Shown here in pieces: positions 24,495 to 34,100 of a stretch of DNA of 64,000 nt. Each line of letters begins with the position of its first letter. The first letter of the stretch is position 1. Source of the DNA: a virus; IMG/VR virus record IMGVR_UViG_3300017989_000073, positions 1 to 64,000 of that record. The stretch is one strand, 5' to 3'. Both the position numbers and the translations under genes were made by a program. The notes beneath the pieces were generated by a model. It worked only from the letters and a program-made list of their open reading frames with translations, did not search any database and was not told the DNA's origin.

Positions 24495-24902
24495 ATGGCA
24501 ACTGGAACGTCCAAGATCAAGTCTGTGGCCGAAGCTGTGCAGAAGGCGAAGCGGAAAGCCCAGCCGGCTAAGAAGCGCGGGGCTGCGAAAAAGCGCACCG
24601 CGAAACCCACGACTCGAGGCGGTCAGGGCGGGGCGGCTATTGAGCTTTCCGTGGACCGGTTGAATGCGAAGGAGGGTAAGGTATTCGCGGCGCTCAACGG
24701 GACGGGTTCTGGGGTTCGGGCGATCATGTCCATCGCGGAGCTGGCCGAGACGTGTTTCAAGTCTCAGAGCAAGGCGAAGGGGAACTCCTGGACGCGGAAC
24801 TCGCTTCGGCGGTTGGTGCAGGGAGGCCTAGTGGAGAAGGTTGAGCGAGGTAGGTACCGAGTCACCGAGTCCGGGCGGAGGAAGCTCGCTCGCGCGGCGT
24901 GA
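24495..24902 (+). CDS. Histone-like tail plus winged-helix protein
   Basis: The product has 135 residues; the ATG follows AAAGGAA. The first 45 residues are a Lys/Ala/Arg-rich, histone-H1-like tail. Residues about 60-135 form a winged helix (S-I-A-E-L-A-E-T, R-N-S-L-R-R-L-V-Q-G-G-L-V, then G-R-Y-R-V-T). It probably binds DNA nonspecifically through the tail and specifically through the HTH. It ends 4 nt before the DNA polymerase gene and has its own promoter, so it may regulate or accompany polymerase. Confidence 0.78.
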   Translation: MATGTSKIKSVAEAVQKAKRKAQPAKKRGAAKKRTAKPTTRGGQGGAAIELSVDRLNAKEGKVFAALNGTGSGVRAIMSIAELAETCFKSQSKAKGNSWTRNSLRRLVQGGLVEKVERGRYRVTESGRRKLARAA

Positions 24903-24905
24903 TCT

Positions 24906-26708
24906 ATGCGTCTGGATTACGACTACATCACTGAGGCTGGCGATCTCGATCGAGTTGCCAGGGACGTCTTAGGGGCGGCTGTTCTCGGGTTCGATATCGA
25001 GACAACGTCTCTCGACCCTCGTCATGGGGACATACGCCTGGTCCAGCTGAGTGTTCCTGGCCCGGAGAACGATTCTCGAGGTCGAATATATGTGATCGAC
25101 CTCTACCAGACGAAGACCCTGGGGCCTGTGTTCTCTGCTCTCCAGGAGACGAAGGCGATCTTCGTCATCCACAATGCGAAGTTCGAGCAGAAGTGGATGT
25201 GGTGGAAATTCCGGTTTCGCATATGGCCGGTGTTCTGCACCTTCCGTGCAAGCTCGATCATCTACAACGGGAAGAAGGGACTGAGGCACGATCTCGACTC
25301 CGTGATTACGCGAGAGCTGGGCGAGCACCCGGTGAATGTGGGGCAGGGCGACTCCAACTGGTCACGATCGCGTTTGACGCAGGAGCAGAAGGACTATGCG
25401 GCCGAGGACGTTCTGCGGTTGGCCGGGTTGCGAGACGTGCTGAAGCAGAAGCTCACGCAGTACGGCCTACTCACGACGGCTCTTGTTGAGTTCGGAGTTG
25501 TGTTTGCTGAGGGGCGGGTCGAATTGAGTGGCTTCGCCCTCAACATGGACAAATGGAAGGCGCTCGCCGAGAAGAACATCGTGCTCCGCTCGAATGCTCG
25601 CGAAGAACTGCTGTACAAGCTCCCGCATCCCAAGGACCAGCTCGCCCTACCAGGGTTCGGTGGCCAATGGAATGCGGACTCTCCAAAACAGATGCTGGCT
25701 TCGCTGCAGAAGCTGGGACTCGAGATCGAGGCTACGCCAGAGATCGTGCTAGCTCAGTTCGCGAGTCGGTATCCCCTCGTGAAGAAGGTGCTCGACTATC
25801 GCCACATCGCGCAGCGGGTGAAGACCTTCGGGTTGACCTTTCTGCGCCACGTTGAGGCGGATGGGCGCATCCACCCAGATTACTTCGGCATGCTCGCCAC
25901 CGGTAGGTTCTCGGCAAACAAGAGCATGCAGCAGATACCCCGTGAGGACGAATTCAGGGAGTGTTTTGAGGCTCCTGAGGGGTGTCGGTTAGTCGGGGCA
26001 GACTACAGCGGGATAGAGATGCGGTTGTGCGCGGAGATCTCGGGCGACAAGGCGCTGACGCTCGTTTTCGTGGAGGGCATGGACGCGCACAGGGCGACTG
26101 CGGCTGTCATTGCCGAGGTTCCGCTTGACCAGGTGTCTAAAAAAGATCGCCAGAACGCTAAGCCTGTGAACTTCGGTTTCATCTACGGTATGATGCCGGA
26201 CAAACTCGTTCTCTATGCTATGTCGAACTACGGTGTGACTCTGACTCCGTCGCAGGCTAAGAAGTACCGGGCGAGGTATTTCGAGCGCTACAGCGGCGTA
26301 GAGCGCTGGCACCGCAGGGTACTCCGAGATGGGCAGCGAAACGGGTTCTCGAGAACGCTTTCCGGGCGCATTCGTTATTTGGACCCGAGCGAGTCGCACA
26401 ATGAGTATTTCAACACGCCAGTGCAGGGCACAGGGGCGGACGCCCTGAAGACCTCTATGGCGATTGTTCAGGATCGGATCGATAAGCGCTTTGGTGTCAC
26501 TCCTCCGGAGACCCCTGATGGGCCGGCAGCTATCGTTCACCACGTGCACGACGAGATCATCACCGAGGTGCCGGACGACCATGCAATCGTAGCTGAGATG
26601 GAGAGCCTGCTCAGTTCGAGCATGGTTGAGGGGATGGAGAAGTTCGTCAAACGCGTTCCCGTTGTGGTCGATCCGTCGAATGGTCGGTCCTGGGCTGAAA
26701 TTCATTAG
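24906..26708 (+). CDS. polA: Family A DNA polymerase with 3'-5' exonuclease
   Basis: The product has 600 residues. The N-terminal exonuclease domain has G-F-D-I-E-T-T (about 28-34), H-N-A-K-F-E near 92 and D-Y-A-A-E-D near 161, the DnaQ-like acidic residues. The polymerase domain shows motif A D-Y-S-G-I-E-M-R (about 366), motif B R-Q-N-A-K-P-V-N-F-G-F-I-Y-G (about 415-428) and motif C H-H-V-H-D-E-I (about 544-550). The 5' nuclease domain of bacterial Pol I is absent, as in T7-like and many other phage polymerases. It is the replicative polymerase to be paired with the helicase, primase and SSBs. Confidence 0.96.
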   Translation: MRLDYDYITEAGDLDRVARDVLGAAVLGFDIETTSLDPRHGDIRLVQLSVPGPENDSRGRIYVIDLYQTKTLGPVFSALQETKAIFVIHNAKFEQKWMWWKFRFRIWPVFCTFRASSIIYNGKKGLRHDLDSVITRELGEHPVNVGQGDSNWSRSRLTQEQKDYAAEDVLRLAGLRDVLKQKLTQYGLLTTALVEFGVVFAEGRVELSGFALNMDKWKALAEKNIVLRSNAREELLYKLPHPKDQLALPGFGGQWNADSPKQMLASLQKLGLEIEATPEIVLAQFASRYPLVKKVLDYRHIAQRVKTFGLTFLRHVEADGRIHPDYFGMLATGRFSANKSMQQIPREDEFRECFEAPEGCRLVGADYSGIEMRLCAEISGDKALTLVFVEGMDAHRATAAVIAEVPLDQVSKKDRQNAKPVNFGFIYGMMPDKLVLYAMSNYGVTLTPSQAKKYRARYFERYSGVERWHRRVLRDGQRNGFSRTLSGRIRYLDPSESHNEYFNTPVQGTGADALKTSMAIVQDRIDKRFGVTPPETPDGPAAIVHHVHDEIITEVPDDHAIVAEMESLLSSSMVEGMEKFVKRVPVVVDPSNGRSWAEIH

Positions 26709-26715
26709 TTTGTTG

Positions 26716-26744
26716 TTGACTATCCTGTGACTAGTTGGTACGGT
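26716..26744 (+). promoter_or_regulatory. Sigma70-like promoter for a possibly leaderless mRNA
   Basis: TTGACT (26716-26721) and TACGGT (26739-26744) are 17 bp apart. The -10 box ends 7 nt before the ATG at 26752 and no ribosome binding site lies between, so the mRNA would begin at the start codon. Confidence 0.5.
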
Positions 26745-26751
26745 CGGGCGC

Positions 26752-27444
26752 ATGGTTACCTTGATACCAGTAGAAATTTCGGCTCGAGACCTTCCCGACG
26801 CTTGGTTCCTCGCGGTGGAGTCGGTGCTACAGGTGGGTCGCAAGTGGACAGTCCAGCATGGGTCGTACGAGGGCCAGCAACGATGGGAGCTTGACTGGGT
26901 TACGATTCACATCACACACCCAGGAGTTCGGCCGCTTGTGCCGGAGATGCCTGCACACCTGTCGCATGTGCCTCCTCCTACGACCATGGAGTATGTCGAA
27001 GAGTACCTGCCTTATCTTATGGAGGACTCGGCGCTTGCGGAGAACGAGCAGTATACCTATGGCGAGCGGATCAAGGCGCAGATGGAGGCGATCATCCGGA
27101 GGTACCGGAGTAACGGATTCGGTTCCAATCAGGAATGCATCGCCGTGGCCAAGCCTTCGGATATCTTTTTGGACGATCCTCCTTGTCTTCGCCAGATCGA
27201 CACGCGGATCGTGGCTCCGGACGGATTGCGGGAGGGGGAGAGCCACCGGCTTCACTTTTTCCCGTACTTCCGATCTTGGGACCTGTGGAACGGGTTCCCG
27301 GCGAACATGGCAGCTATTCGCCTCATGCAGGAGTACATGGCGGAGGCCATCGGAGTGGAGGCAGGTGAGATCATTTGCTCCTCGAAAGGGTTGCACGTTT
27401 ACGACCACGCTTGGGACCTGGCAAAGCTTCGGGTAGGAGGGTAG
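26752..27444 (+). CDS. Thymidylate synthase-like enzyme (ThyA superfamily)
   Basis: The product has 230 residues, shorter than bacterial ThyA (about 264). D-P-P-C (Cys about 145) fits the catalytic nucleophile loop. It is followed by R-S-W-D-L-W-N-G-F-P-A-N (about 173-184), matching the R-S-x-D-x-x-x-G-x-P-x-N signature, and G-L-H-V-Y-D-H (about 213-219), matching the H-x-Y-x-x-H nucleotide-binding end. It may make dTMP from dUMP or a hydroxymethylated pyrimidine nucleotide; the substrate cannot be told here. The N-terminal 70 residues are atypical. It lies next to the polymerase gene and appears to be leaderless. Confidence 0.82.
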   Translation: MVTLIPVEISARDLPDAWFLAVESVLQVGRKWTVQHGSYEGQQRWELDWVTIHITHPGVRPLVPEMPAHLSHVPPPTTMEYVEEYLPYLMEDSALAENEQYTYGERIKAQMEAIIRRYRSNGFGSNQECIAVAKPSDIFLDDPPCLRQIDTRIVAPDGLREGESHRLHFFPYFRSWDLWNGFPANMAAIRLMQEYMAEAIGVEAGEIICSSKGLHVYDHAWDLAKLRVGG

Positions 27445-27452
27445 AGAGAAGA

Positions 27453-27962
27453 ATGGCAGACGACAGGAGAAGCGACGGCAAGAAGAGAGCCTCGATCGAC
27501 CACTGGGAGACGGTTGAGGTTCTCCATAGCAATGTTCTGACGGTGGGAGAAGAGGACCTTGGTGTGGTGGTGGAGGCGCAGCGCCCGGTGTTCGAGTCAG
27601 GTCAGAACGGGCGTGTGAACATGAGCGTCGTGATCCGGCGAGGGGAGCGCATGCTGCGTTTGTTTTGTCGGGATGGGGACATGACTGAGGTAGCAACCCT
27701 GCGCGACATGCTCGACACGCTTGATGACCAGGCTTTGGAGCGGATCACAGCCCGGTTTGGTGAGTTGTGCAGGGAAAGGGCGGAGCGCGCGGAGCGGAAG
27801 CTAGCCCGATATCGCGAGTTGTATCTGTCTGCGGTTACGATCATCCGGAACTACCAGGCAGAACGCGATAGTTTGCTGGCTCGGGTGCGGGCTGCGCTCC
27901 TAGGGATCGAGTCTTCCTCGTCCGCCCGAGACGACGGGCGTCATCACCGCAGTTCTGGCTGA
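27453..27962 (+). CDS. Hypothetical coiled-coil protein, 169 aa
   Basis: The ATG at 27453 follows GAGAGAAG and lies 8 nt after the thymidylate synthase-like gene. The N-terminal half is beta-like (V-E-V-L-H-S-N-V-L-T-V-G); residues about 85-150 form a long charged helix (R-A-E-R-A-E-R-K-L-A-R-Y), a probable coiled coil. The end is Ser/Arg/His-rich. Function unknown. It is the last gene before the packaging genes. Confidence 0.7.
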   Translation: MADDRRSDGKKRASIDHWETVEVLHSNVLTVGEEDLGVVVEAQRPVFESGQNGRVNMSVVIRRGERMLRLFCRDGDMTEVATLRDMLDTLDDQALERITARFGELCRERAERAERKLARYRELYLSAVTIIRNYQAERDSLLARVRAALLGIESSSSARDDGRHHRSSG

Positions 27963-28068
27963 CACTTACCTACATCTGCCCAGAAGAGCGCACCTTAGCC
28001 GAATGGGCCGAAGCTATGTGCGAGACCGCTCAGGCTCCTCTGTCCGACTGTCCCTGCTAGTCCTTCAC

Positions 28069-28097
28069 TGGTCACGCCTGCCAGGTTGGCTTATGAT
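28069..28097 (+). promoter_or_regulatory. Possible promoter before the small terminase gene
   Basis: TGGTCA (28069-28074, four of six to consensus) and TATGAT (28092-28097) are 17 bp apart. The -10 ends 7 nt before the ATG at 28105. The preceding gap 27963-28068 shows no gene. Confidence 0.38.
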
Positions 28098-28104
28098 GGT
28101 CAAG

Positions 28105-28776
28105 ATGGCACGGACTGGGCGAAAGCGGCCGAAGCCCCCTGGCCGCGACACACGATTCAGAAAATTGCGAGCGCTGGCGTGCTTCCAGGAGGTCTATGAC
28201 CGCATCTGTGCGGGGTGGCCTCTGGCGCAGGTGGCGCGGTTCATCCAAGAGGAGCGCAAGGAGTACACATCGATCTCTCATCATGGACTGGAGCAGCAGC
28301 TGGCGGAGTTCCGGAAGAACATGCCTCCGGGGGACCTGGTCCAGAAGAGATTTCCGGACGTCTTCGACCAGGCGAAGGAGAAGGTCGAAGCCAGCATCGA
28401 CGAGTTGGAGGAGCTGGAGGAGCTGTACAGAATCCAAATGCACCGTATCGGGATCGATTTCAGCACAGAGAAAGGTATCAAGAAGCTCATGCCGTCGATG
28501 ACAGCGGAGATCCGAGAGGCTCGTAACTTGCTCAAGGACATGGCTGAGCTGAAGATGGAATTGGGAATCCTGGGTCGGGCTCCGAAGGGGGTCGATGTCA
28601 ATGTCGGCGTGGAAGTCGAGGCGAACCTGTCGAACGAGGTGCTGGCTAAATTCGGCGATGGTGCTGTTCAGGAGGTGCTTCAGGACGCCGAGTCACGGCG
28701 GAAGGTGATGGGTATTGTGGAGCGCTTCATGAAGCTGCCTGCGCCATCCTCGTCCTCTTCTGAGGGTTCCAACTAG
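28105..28776 (+). CDS. Terminase small subunit, putative
   Basis: The 223-residue form starts at ATG 28105, 7 nt after a possible -10 box; in-frame ATGs at 28093 and 28096 are alternatives, and none has a ribosome binding site. A basic N-terminus (R-K-R-P-K-P-P-G-R) leads to helices with an HTH-like pattern near 35-60, then a long Glu/Leu-rich coiled coil (about 95-150). That arrangement of DNA-binding end plus oligomerising helices is typical of small terminases, which select DNA for packaging. The large terminase gene follows after 8 nt. Confidence 0.72.
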   Translation: MARTGRKRPKPPGRDTRFRKLRALACFQEVYDRICAGWPLAQVARFIQEERKEYTSISHHGLEQQLAEFRKNMPPGDLVQKRFPDVFDQAKEKVEASIDELEELEELYRIQMHRIGIDFSTEKGIKKLMPSMTAEIREARNLLKDMAELKMELGILGRAPKGVDVNVGVEVEANLSNEVLAKFGDGAVQEVLQDAESRRKVMGIVERFMKLPAPSSSSSEGSN

Positions 28777-28784
28777 GCTGCATC

Positions 28785-30803
28785 ATGATCGAGTATCAGG
28801 AAGGCCACTGGCGATCTATCCGTACGCCTCTGGAGAAGACTGGGCTCCTGGAAAAGGACCTGGAGACCCTTACACCGGACGAGCGGAAGACGATCGAACT
28901 CATCCTGGCGGAGCTGAAGGACCCGAAGAGCGACGCCGCTCTTCTCCAAACGATCGGAAATCTCGAGTGGGTTCGCACGCCCGTGGACATGAAAACGTTC
29001 TGCATGGACCCCTACTACCTGGGGAACACGTGCGACAACCTGTATTCGATCTTGCTGGATGACTTGGCCACGCTGTTTGACGAGGGGTACCGGGAGGCGG
29101 TGCTCACGGGAGCCATCGGGTGGGGGAAAACCTTCGCCGCGTCCATTGGTATTTGCCGTCTTCTTTACATCCTCTCTTGCATGCGCGACCCTCACCGGTC
29201 GTTCGGTATCGCGGCGAACTCGAACATCTCGATTGTGTGCCTCTCGGTCAACGAAATTTTGGCCACCAAGGTCGCCTACGAAAACATTGCCACGAAGATC
29301 GAGGCTAGCCCGTACTTTCAGGAACACTTTCCGTTCGAGAAGACCAAGAAGGAACTCCGGTTCCCGAAGAAGGTGTGGGTGGCGGCACGAGCGAGTAATG
29401 ACGGGTCTGTGCTCGGTCTCAACGTGATCGGTGGCCTTTTGGATGAGACAAACTTTATGCCGAAGGCGACGAAGGGGCAGGACCCACGGTTCAACCTTCA
29501 AGACCGGGCTGAGGTGCTGTACAACGCTATGCAGCGCCGGATGAAGTCCAGGTTCGAGCGCAAGGGCCGGCTGCCGGGCATCCTGTTCGTTGTTTCCTCG
29601 AAACAAACCAACGACGATTTCACGGCCAAGCGAATCAAGGAGTCAACGCTAGACCCTACGGTGTTCGTCCGGGACTACGCGCTCTGGGACGTCAAGCCGG
29701 ACATCTACTACTCCGGCGAGTGGTTCCACACCGTTGTGGGTAACGAGCAGGCACCGAGTCGGATCATTGAGGACAATGAGGACATCGACGAGGTTCGCGC
29801 CACACTTCCCGAGGACTGCGTCATCATTGAGGTGCCTGAGGACTTCCGGGGAGATTTCGAGAACGACCTGGAAGGGGCGATCCGCGACTTGGCTGGCGTG
29901 GCTACGGTGTCTGTGAGCCCGTACATCCAGCGCCGGACGAAAATTATCGATGCGGTTCGCTCGGACATGAAGCACCCGTTCAGTGTGGAGGTCTACGATC
30001 CCTCCCAACCAGGTACGTTTTACTGGCACAAAATGCTCCGACCCGCGAATGATGCGGAAGGGGGAATGCGCCCGATTCTGAGCCCGTACGCTCCACGCCA
30101 CATCCACATCGACCCGTCATTGTCTGGAGACGCGACGGGTTTTGCGATGGGGCACGTTTCGGGGTGGAGAGAGGTCGTACGCAGGGACGACGAGGGGAAC
30201 AAGTATCCGGAGCGAGCCCCTGAGATCACGATTGACGTGGTTTTGCGGATTGTCCCTCCGGTGGGCGGGGAGATCATTCTTGGGGACATTCGGAAGCTTG
30301 TGTACCAGCTCGGTCGCCACGGTTACATGATCACGTGCGTGTCGATCGACTCGTGGAACTCTGCTGATGCTATTCAGAAATTGAACCAGAGAGGGTTCAA
30401 CGCTGTCCAGCTCTCGATCGATCGAACGATGGGGCCGTACGACCTGTTGAAGTCGGCGCTCTATGAAGATCGGCTGTACTACTACGACTACGAGCCCCTG
30501 CTTCAGGAGCTGAGGGAACTCGAACACGACCGGGTAAAACGGAAGGTTGACCACCCGCTGCGCGGGCGGAAGGACACCTCGGACGCTGTGGCCGGGGTTG
30601 TGTGGACACTGACGGAAAACTCGTCGTCTATTCCTTTGGAGATGCTAAAGAGCGTTCCAGACCATGGGGACGCGTGGATGCGCGAGCACCAGCAGGCCGC
30701 GCTAGCTCGGAGCTACGGGAGCGAGGATGTGGCGGATATAAGCGAAGACCTTACGGTTTTGCCTCCATTTCTGATAGGCTCAGGATTCGGGCAGGGCGAC
30801 TGA
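28785..30803 (+). CDS. Terminase large subunit
   Basis: The product has 672 residues. The ATPase domain has Walker A T-G-A-I-G-W-G-K-T (about 107-115) and a Walker B-like V-I-G-G-L-L-D-E (about 216-223). The C-terminal nuclease shows H-I-D-P-S-L-S-G-D (about 444-452), an S-I-D-S-W-N segment near 523 and D-T-S-D-A-V-A-G near 597, consistent with the RNase H-like acidic triad. The phrase R-T-P-V-D-M-K-T-F ... D-P-Y-Y-L-G near 65-82 is a common N-terminal terminase signature. It drives headful DNA packaging through the portal. Confidence 0.95.
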   Translation: MIEYQEGHWRSIRTPLEKTGLLEKDLETLTPDERKTIELILAELKDPKSDAALLQTIGNLEWVRTPVDMKTFCMDPYYLGNTCDNLYSILLDDLATLFDEGYREAVLTGAIGWGKTFAASIGICRLLYILSCMRDPHRSFGIAANSNISIVCLSVNEILATKVAYENIATKIEASPYFQEHFPFEKTKKELRFPKKVWVAARASNDGSVLGLNVIGGLLDETNFMPKATKGQDPRFNLQDRAEVLYNAMQRRMKSRFERKGRLPGILFVVSSKQTNDDFTAKRIKESTLDPTVFVRDYALWDVKPDIYYSGEWFHTVVGNEQAPSRIIEDNEDIDEVRATLPEDCVIIEVPEDFRGDFENDLEGAIRDLAGVATVSVSPYIQRRTKIIDAVRSDMKHPFSVEVYDPSQPGTFYWHKMLRPANDAEGGMRPILSPYAPRHIHIDPSLSGDATGFAMGHVSGWREVVRRDDEGNKYPERAPEITIDVVLRIVPPVGGEIILGDIRKLVYQLGRHGYMITCVSIDSWNSADAIQKLNQRGFNAVQLSIDRTMGPYDLLKSALYEDRLYYYDYEPLLQELRELEHDRVKRKVDHPLRGRKDTSDAVAGVVWTLTENSSSIPLEMLKSVPDHGDAWMREHQQAALARSYGSEDVADISEDLTVLPPFLIGSGFGQGD

Positions 30804-30842
30804 TCGGTTCCAAGTTCTGGCTGACCATGGTATGAGGACTAC

Positions 30843-31184
30843 ATGAACCGCGCACTTAGACAACAGCTGGACGAGATCTTCGGTGCCAGTATGAACGTGG
30901 CTCCCGGAGGCACCGGAGCTGTGCTCACTCGCCCCTCGAAGCTGTCGTTGGATGTGGCTGACCAAGTGGTGCGGAGAATGCCTCTCGACGGTCTGTATCG
31001 CGATGTTGGTGCTGTCGCAGCTCGGGTGTTGGCCGACGAGCTGGAACAGGCATCGCTGCGGCCGGCTGACTACGCTGACCTTCCCGATCTCCCGAAGGTG
31101 GTAGCGAAACGAATCGTAGGGTATCTTCTTCGATCGGAAGAGTTTGCTCGGTCCTTCTCTGAGTATCTGGCTGCGAGGGGATAG
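30843..31184 (+). CDS. Small protein between terminase and portal
   Basis: The product has 113 residues; ATG after GAGGAC. It is helical with a Gly/Ala/Pro stretch near 18-28. Its last base overlaps the GTG start of the portal gene (TAGTG), so translation is coupled. No family was recognised; the position suggests a packaging or portal-assembly accessory. Confidence 0.68.
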   Translation: MNRALRQQLDEIFGASMNVAPGGTGAVLTRPSKLSLDVADQVVRRMPLDGLYRDVGAVAARVLADELEQASLRPADYADLPDLPKVVAKRIVGYLLRSEEFARSFSEYLAARG

Positions 31185-34100
31185 TGGGCGCTGTACAGAA
31201 CGTCATTGATCGCCTACGCGGCGCGTTCGTGGCAGATAAAGAGCGTGGGGGACAGCTGCTCGCGAAGGGCAGCACGTCTCCGACCTACCCGGATTCGGGG
31301 TACGACCTTCTGCAAGCCTACGGGTACGACGCTCTGTCGGACTATCTCCGGCTCGAACACGACCTCCTAAGCCGATACGTCGACTACGAGGAGATGGATG
31401 ACTATCCCGAGATAGCATCAGCGATCGACGTGTACGCGGACGATGCTTCTCAGCCCGATACTCAGCTTCAACGAACGGTGTGGGTGTCGAGTCCGGACAA
31501 GACCCTTCAAGGTGTACTGGACGATCTGTTCTACAAGCGCCTCCGACTTGACGAGGAGATTTGGGAGATAGTGCGGTCTCTCGTCAAGTACGGGAACGAC
31601 TTTGAGGAGCTGCTTGTCACGGATGAGGGTGTGGTCGGTCTGAATTTTCTCCCCGCTCCTACGGTCCGGCGCGTGGAAGGCCCGCGCGGGGAGCTGTACG
31701 GGTTCGTCCAGGATTTCAAAGGTCGATTCGGGTATAGTCCTCAGGGGTTTCAGAAGATCCTCGCTCAGCGTACCGATGCCATTCGCCAGGCTATGCAGCC
31801 GGGCCAGGCTCGGGTGCCCGGGAACATGCTTCAGCGGGTCAATGCGCTCGAACCTTGGGAGGTCGCCCATTTTCGCTTGCGGGGAAAGCATCGCCGAAGT
31901 GTATACGGTTATTGCGAAAGGGCGACGTCAAAGGTCTCTACCCCGTTCGGGGTGAAGGAGATCCAGAACCTACGTCCCGGAGACGTTGTTCATGTTATGG
32001 ACAACAGCCGAATGATCGGGGTGAAGGTTCTTGACGTGGTTCGTAGTGGAGAGAAGAAGGTTTATTCGATCAAGACTCGGCATCGCGAAAACTTTGCCAC
32101 GGCAGAGCACCCTGTGATGGTGTTCAGCGAGACCGATTTGTTGACCTACAAGCCTGTTTCGGAGTTGTGTCGAGGTGATCGACTTGTTCTTCCTCGTCCT
32201 CCTGAGGTTGACGGGGTACTTACACGGACTAAGAGCCCGGAGGTGTTTGATCGAGTGCGGTTGACCTCTGAAGGGGTCGAAGCGGTGGCTAGACTTCGAG
32301 AAGGGGAGCGGTATTTCTACCGAAGGACCGGGCTAAGCGATATCGACGCCGGGGCTGACGTATTTTGTGCCGGTGATCGAAGTGTTGTTCGGGATGTGTT
32401 TGATCGGATGTGTGGGGCAGTTCCTGAGCTGGCACGCCCTGGGGCGTTTGTGGTTCATGGACGATGCCGAGGGAACTTCGTCCGGTGCCCTGAGTATGTG
32501 GACGAGGAATTTGCGTGGTTGTTTGGGTTGCTCTTGGGCGATGGATGGACCTCGCAGGGGCATGATGTTGGTGTGGCTGTCAGTTTGGACGAATCACTGA
32601 CTGAGAACATTCGTGAGCGGTTTCGGGTGTATGGGTTGGAGCCGAAGGAGCGCTATCAGAGGGTTGTCAATGAGGACACTGGAGAAGAGGTTCGTGTCCT
32701 TCGACAGCTTGTTGTTCACTCGGCCGACTTCGTGGACATTTTGCGAGGGCTCGGGTTTGTCAATGGTTCTCATGATAAGCGTGTGCCACAGTGGGTGTTT
32801 GAGTCGTCGCGAGATATCAGGGAGGCGTTTGTTGCGGGGTTTGTAGCGGCTGACGGTTGGGAGGTTGAGCAGGCTGGGTGTCGGGCGAAGCGAGTGGAGC
32901 TGAGCAACTACGACTTGGTCCGCGATCTGAAAACTCTTATCGATGGGTTGGGTTGGACGTGTGGGAATGTCTGTACCCGCGGGGCGCGTCGTGGTGTGGT
33001 GTCGACGCATCCTGCCATGATGGGTAAGGTGGTGGATTCAGGGCCTGGGTATATTATTCACTTCCACACTACGCCGTTGTTCGACGGGCCTTTCAAGTTG
33101 GAGGGGGTGCTTTCTGTCACCGAGCAGGATACTCCGCCTGAGCCTGTTTACGACATTGAGGTTGATCACGAAGCGCACAACTTTGTTGCTGACGGGCTCG
33201 TCGTTCACAACTCCGTTCTCGAGCCTGCGCGCTGGATATGGAAGCGATTGATGCTCCTGGAAGACGCTGCCATGATCTACCGGCTCCAGCGAGCGCCTGA
33301 GCGCTTTGCGTTCTACGTAGATGTAGGTAATTTGCCTCCCCAGGAGGCGCTGGCGTTTGTGAACAGGATTCGGCAGCAGCACAAGAAGAAGCGATTTGTG
33401 AACCCTTCCACAGGTAAATTAGACCTGAAATTTGAACCACTTAGCCAGGATGACGATTTCTGGGTGCCGGTCCGCCAAGGAGTGGAGGGTACTCGGATTG
33501 AGGTTCTCGGTGGTCCTTCTTGGCAGCACATGGACGACGTCGAGTACTTCCAGACGAAGATGTTTTCCGCACTCAAGGTGCCGAAGGCATATCTTGCTCA
33601 GGACGAGAATACGGCTCGCGCCGTGCTCTCCAGCGAGGATGTCCGGTTCGCTCGCTCTGTGCTCCGGGTCCAGCGTGAGATTCGGAACGGCTTGAGGAAG
33701 ATCAGCCGGACGCACTTGGCCGCAATCAACGTCAACCCGTACGACCACGAGTACACGATTCACATGACTGTGCCGTCAGCGATTTTCGAGCTGGCGCAGT
33801 TGGAGGTTCGGAACGCTCGGGCGGACTTGGCGGCTCGTATGAAGGAGCACGTTTCCCTTCGGTGGGTTTTGGAGAACGTTTACCAGCTGTCGGAGGAGGA
33901 CATCCGGATCATCATTCAGGAGCGATCCGAGGATGTCATTCGCGAGGGTAAGGCGCAGGCCGAGGTCGAGAAGATGAGCGCGCAAGCTCAGGCTGATGTT
34001 GAGCGAGCGTCGGCCGCTGTGGGAGGGGGCGTGGAGTCGTTGGGGTTGCCTTCAGGGTTCCGGTCTGGGATGCGTATGTTGGAGCGCAAGATCGATTCGC

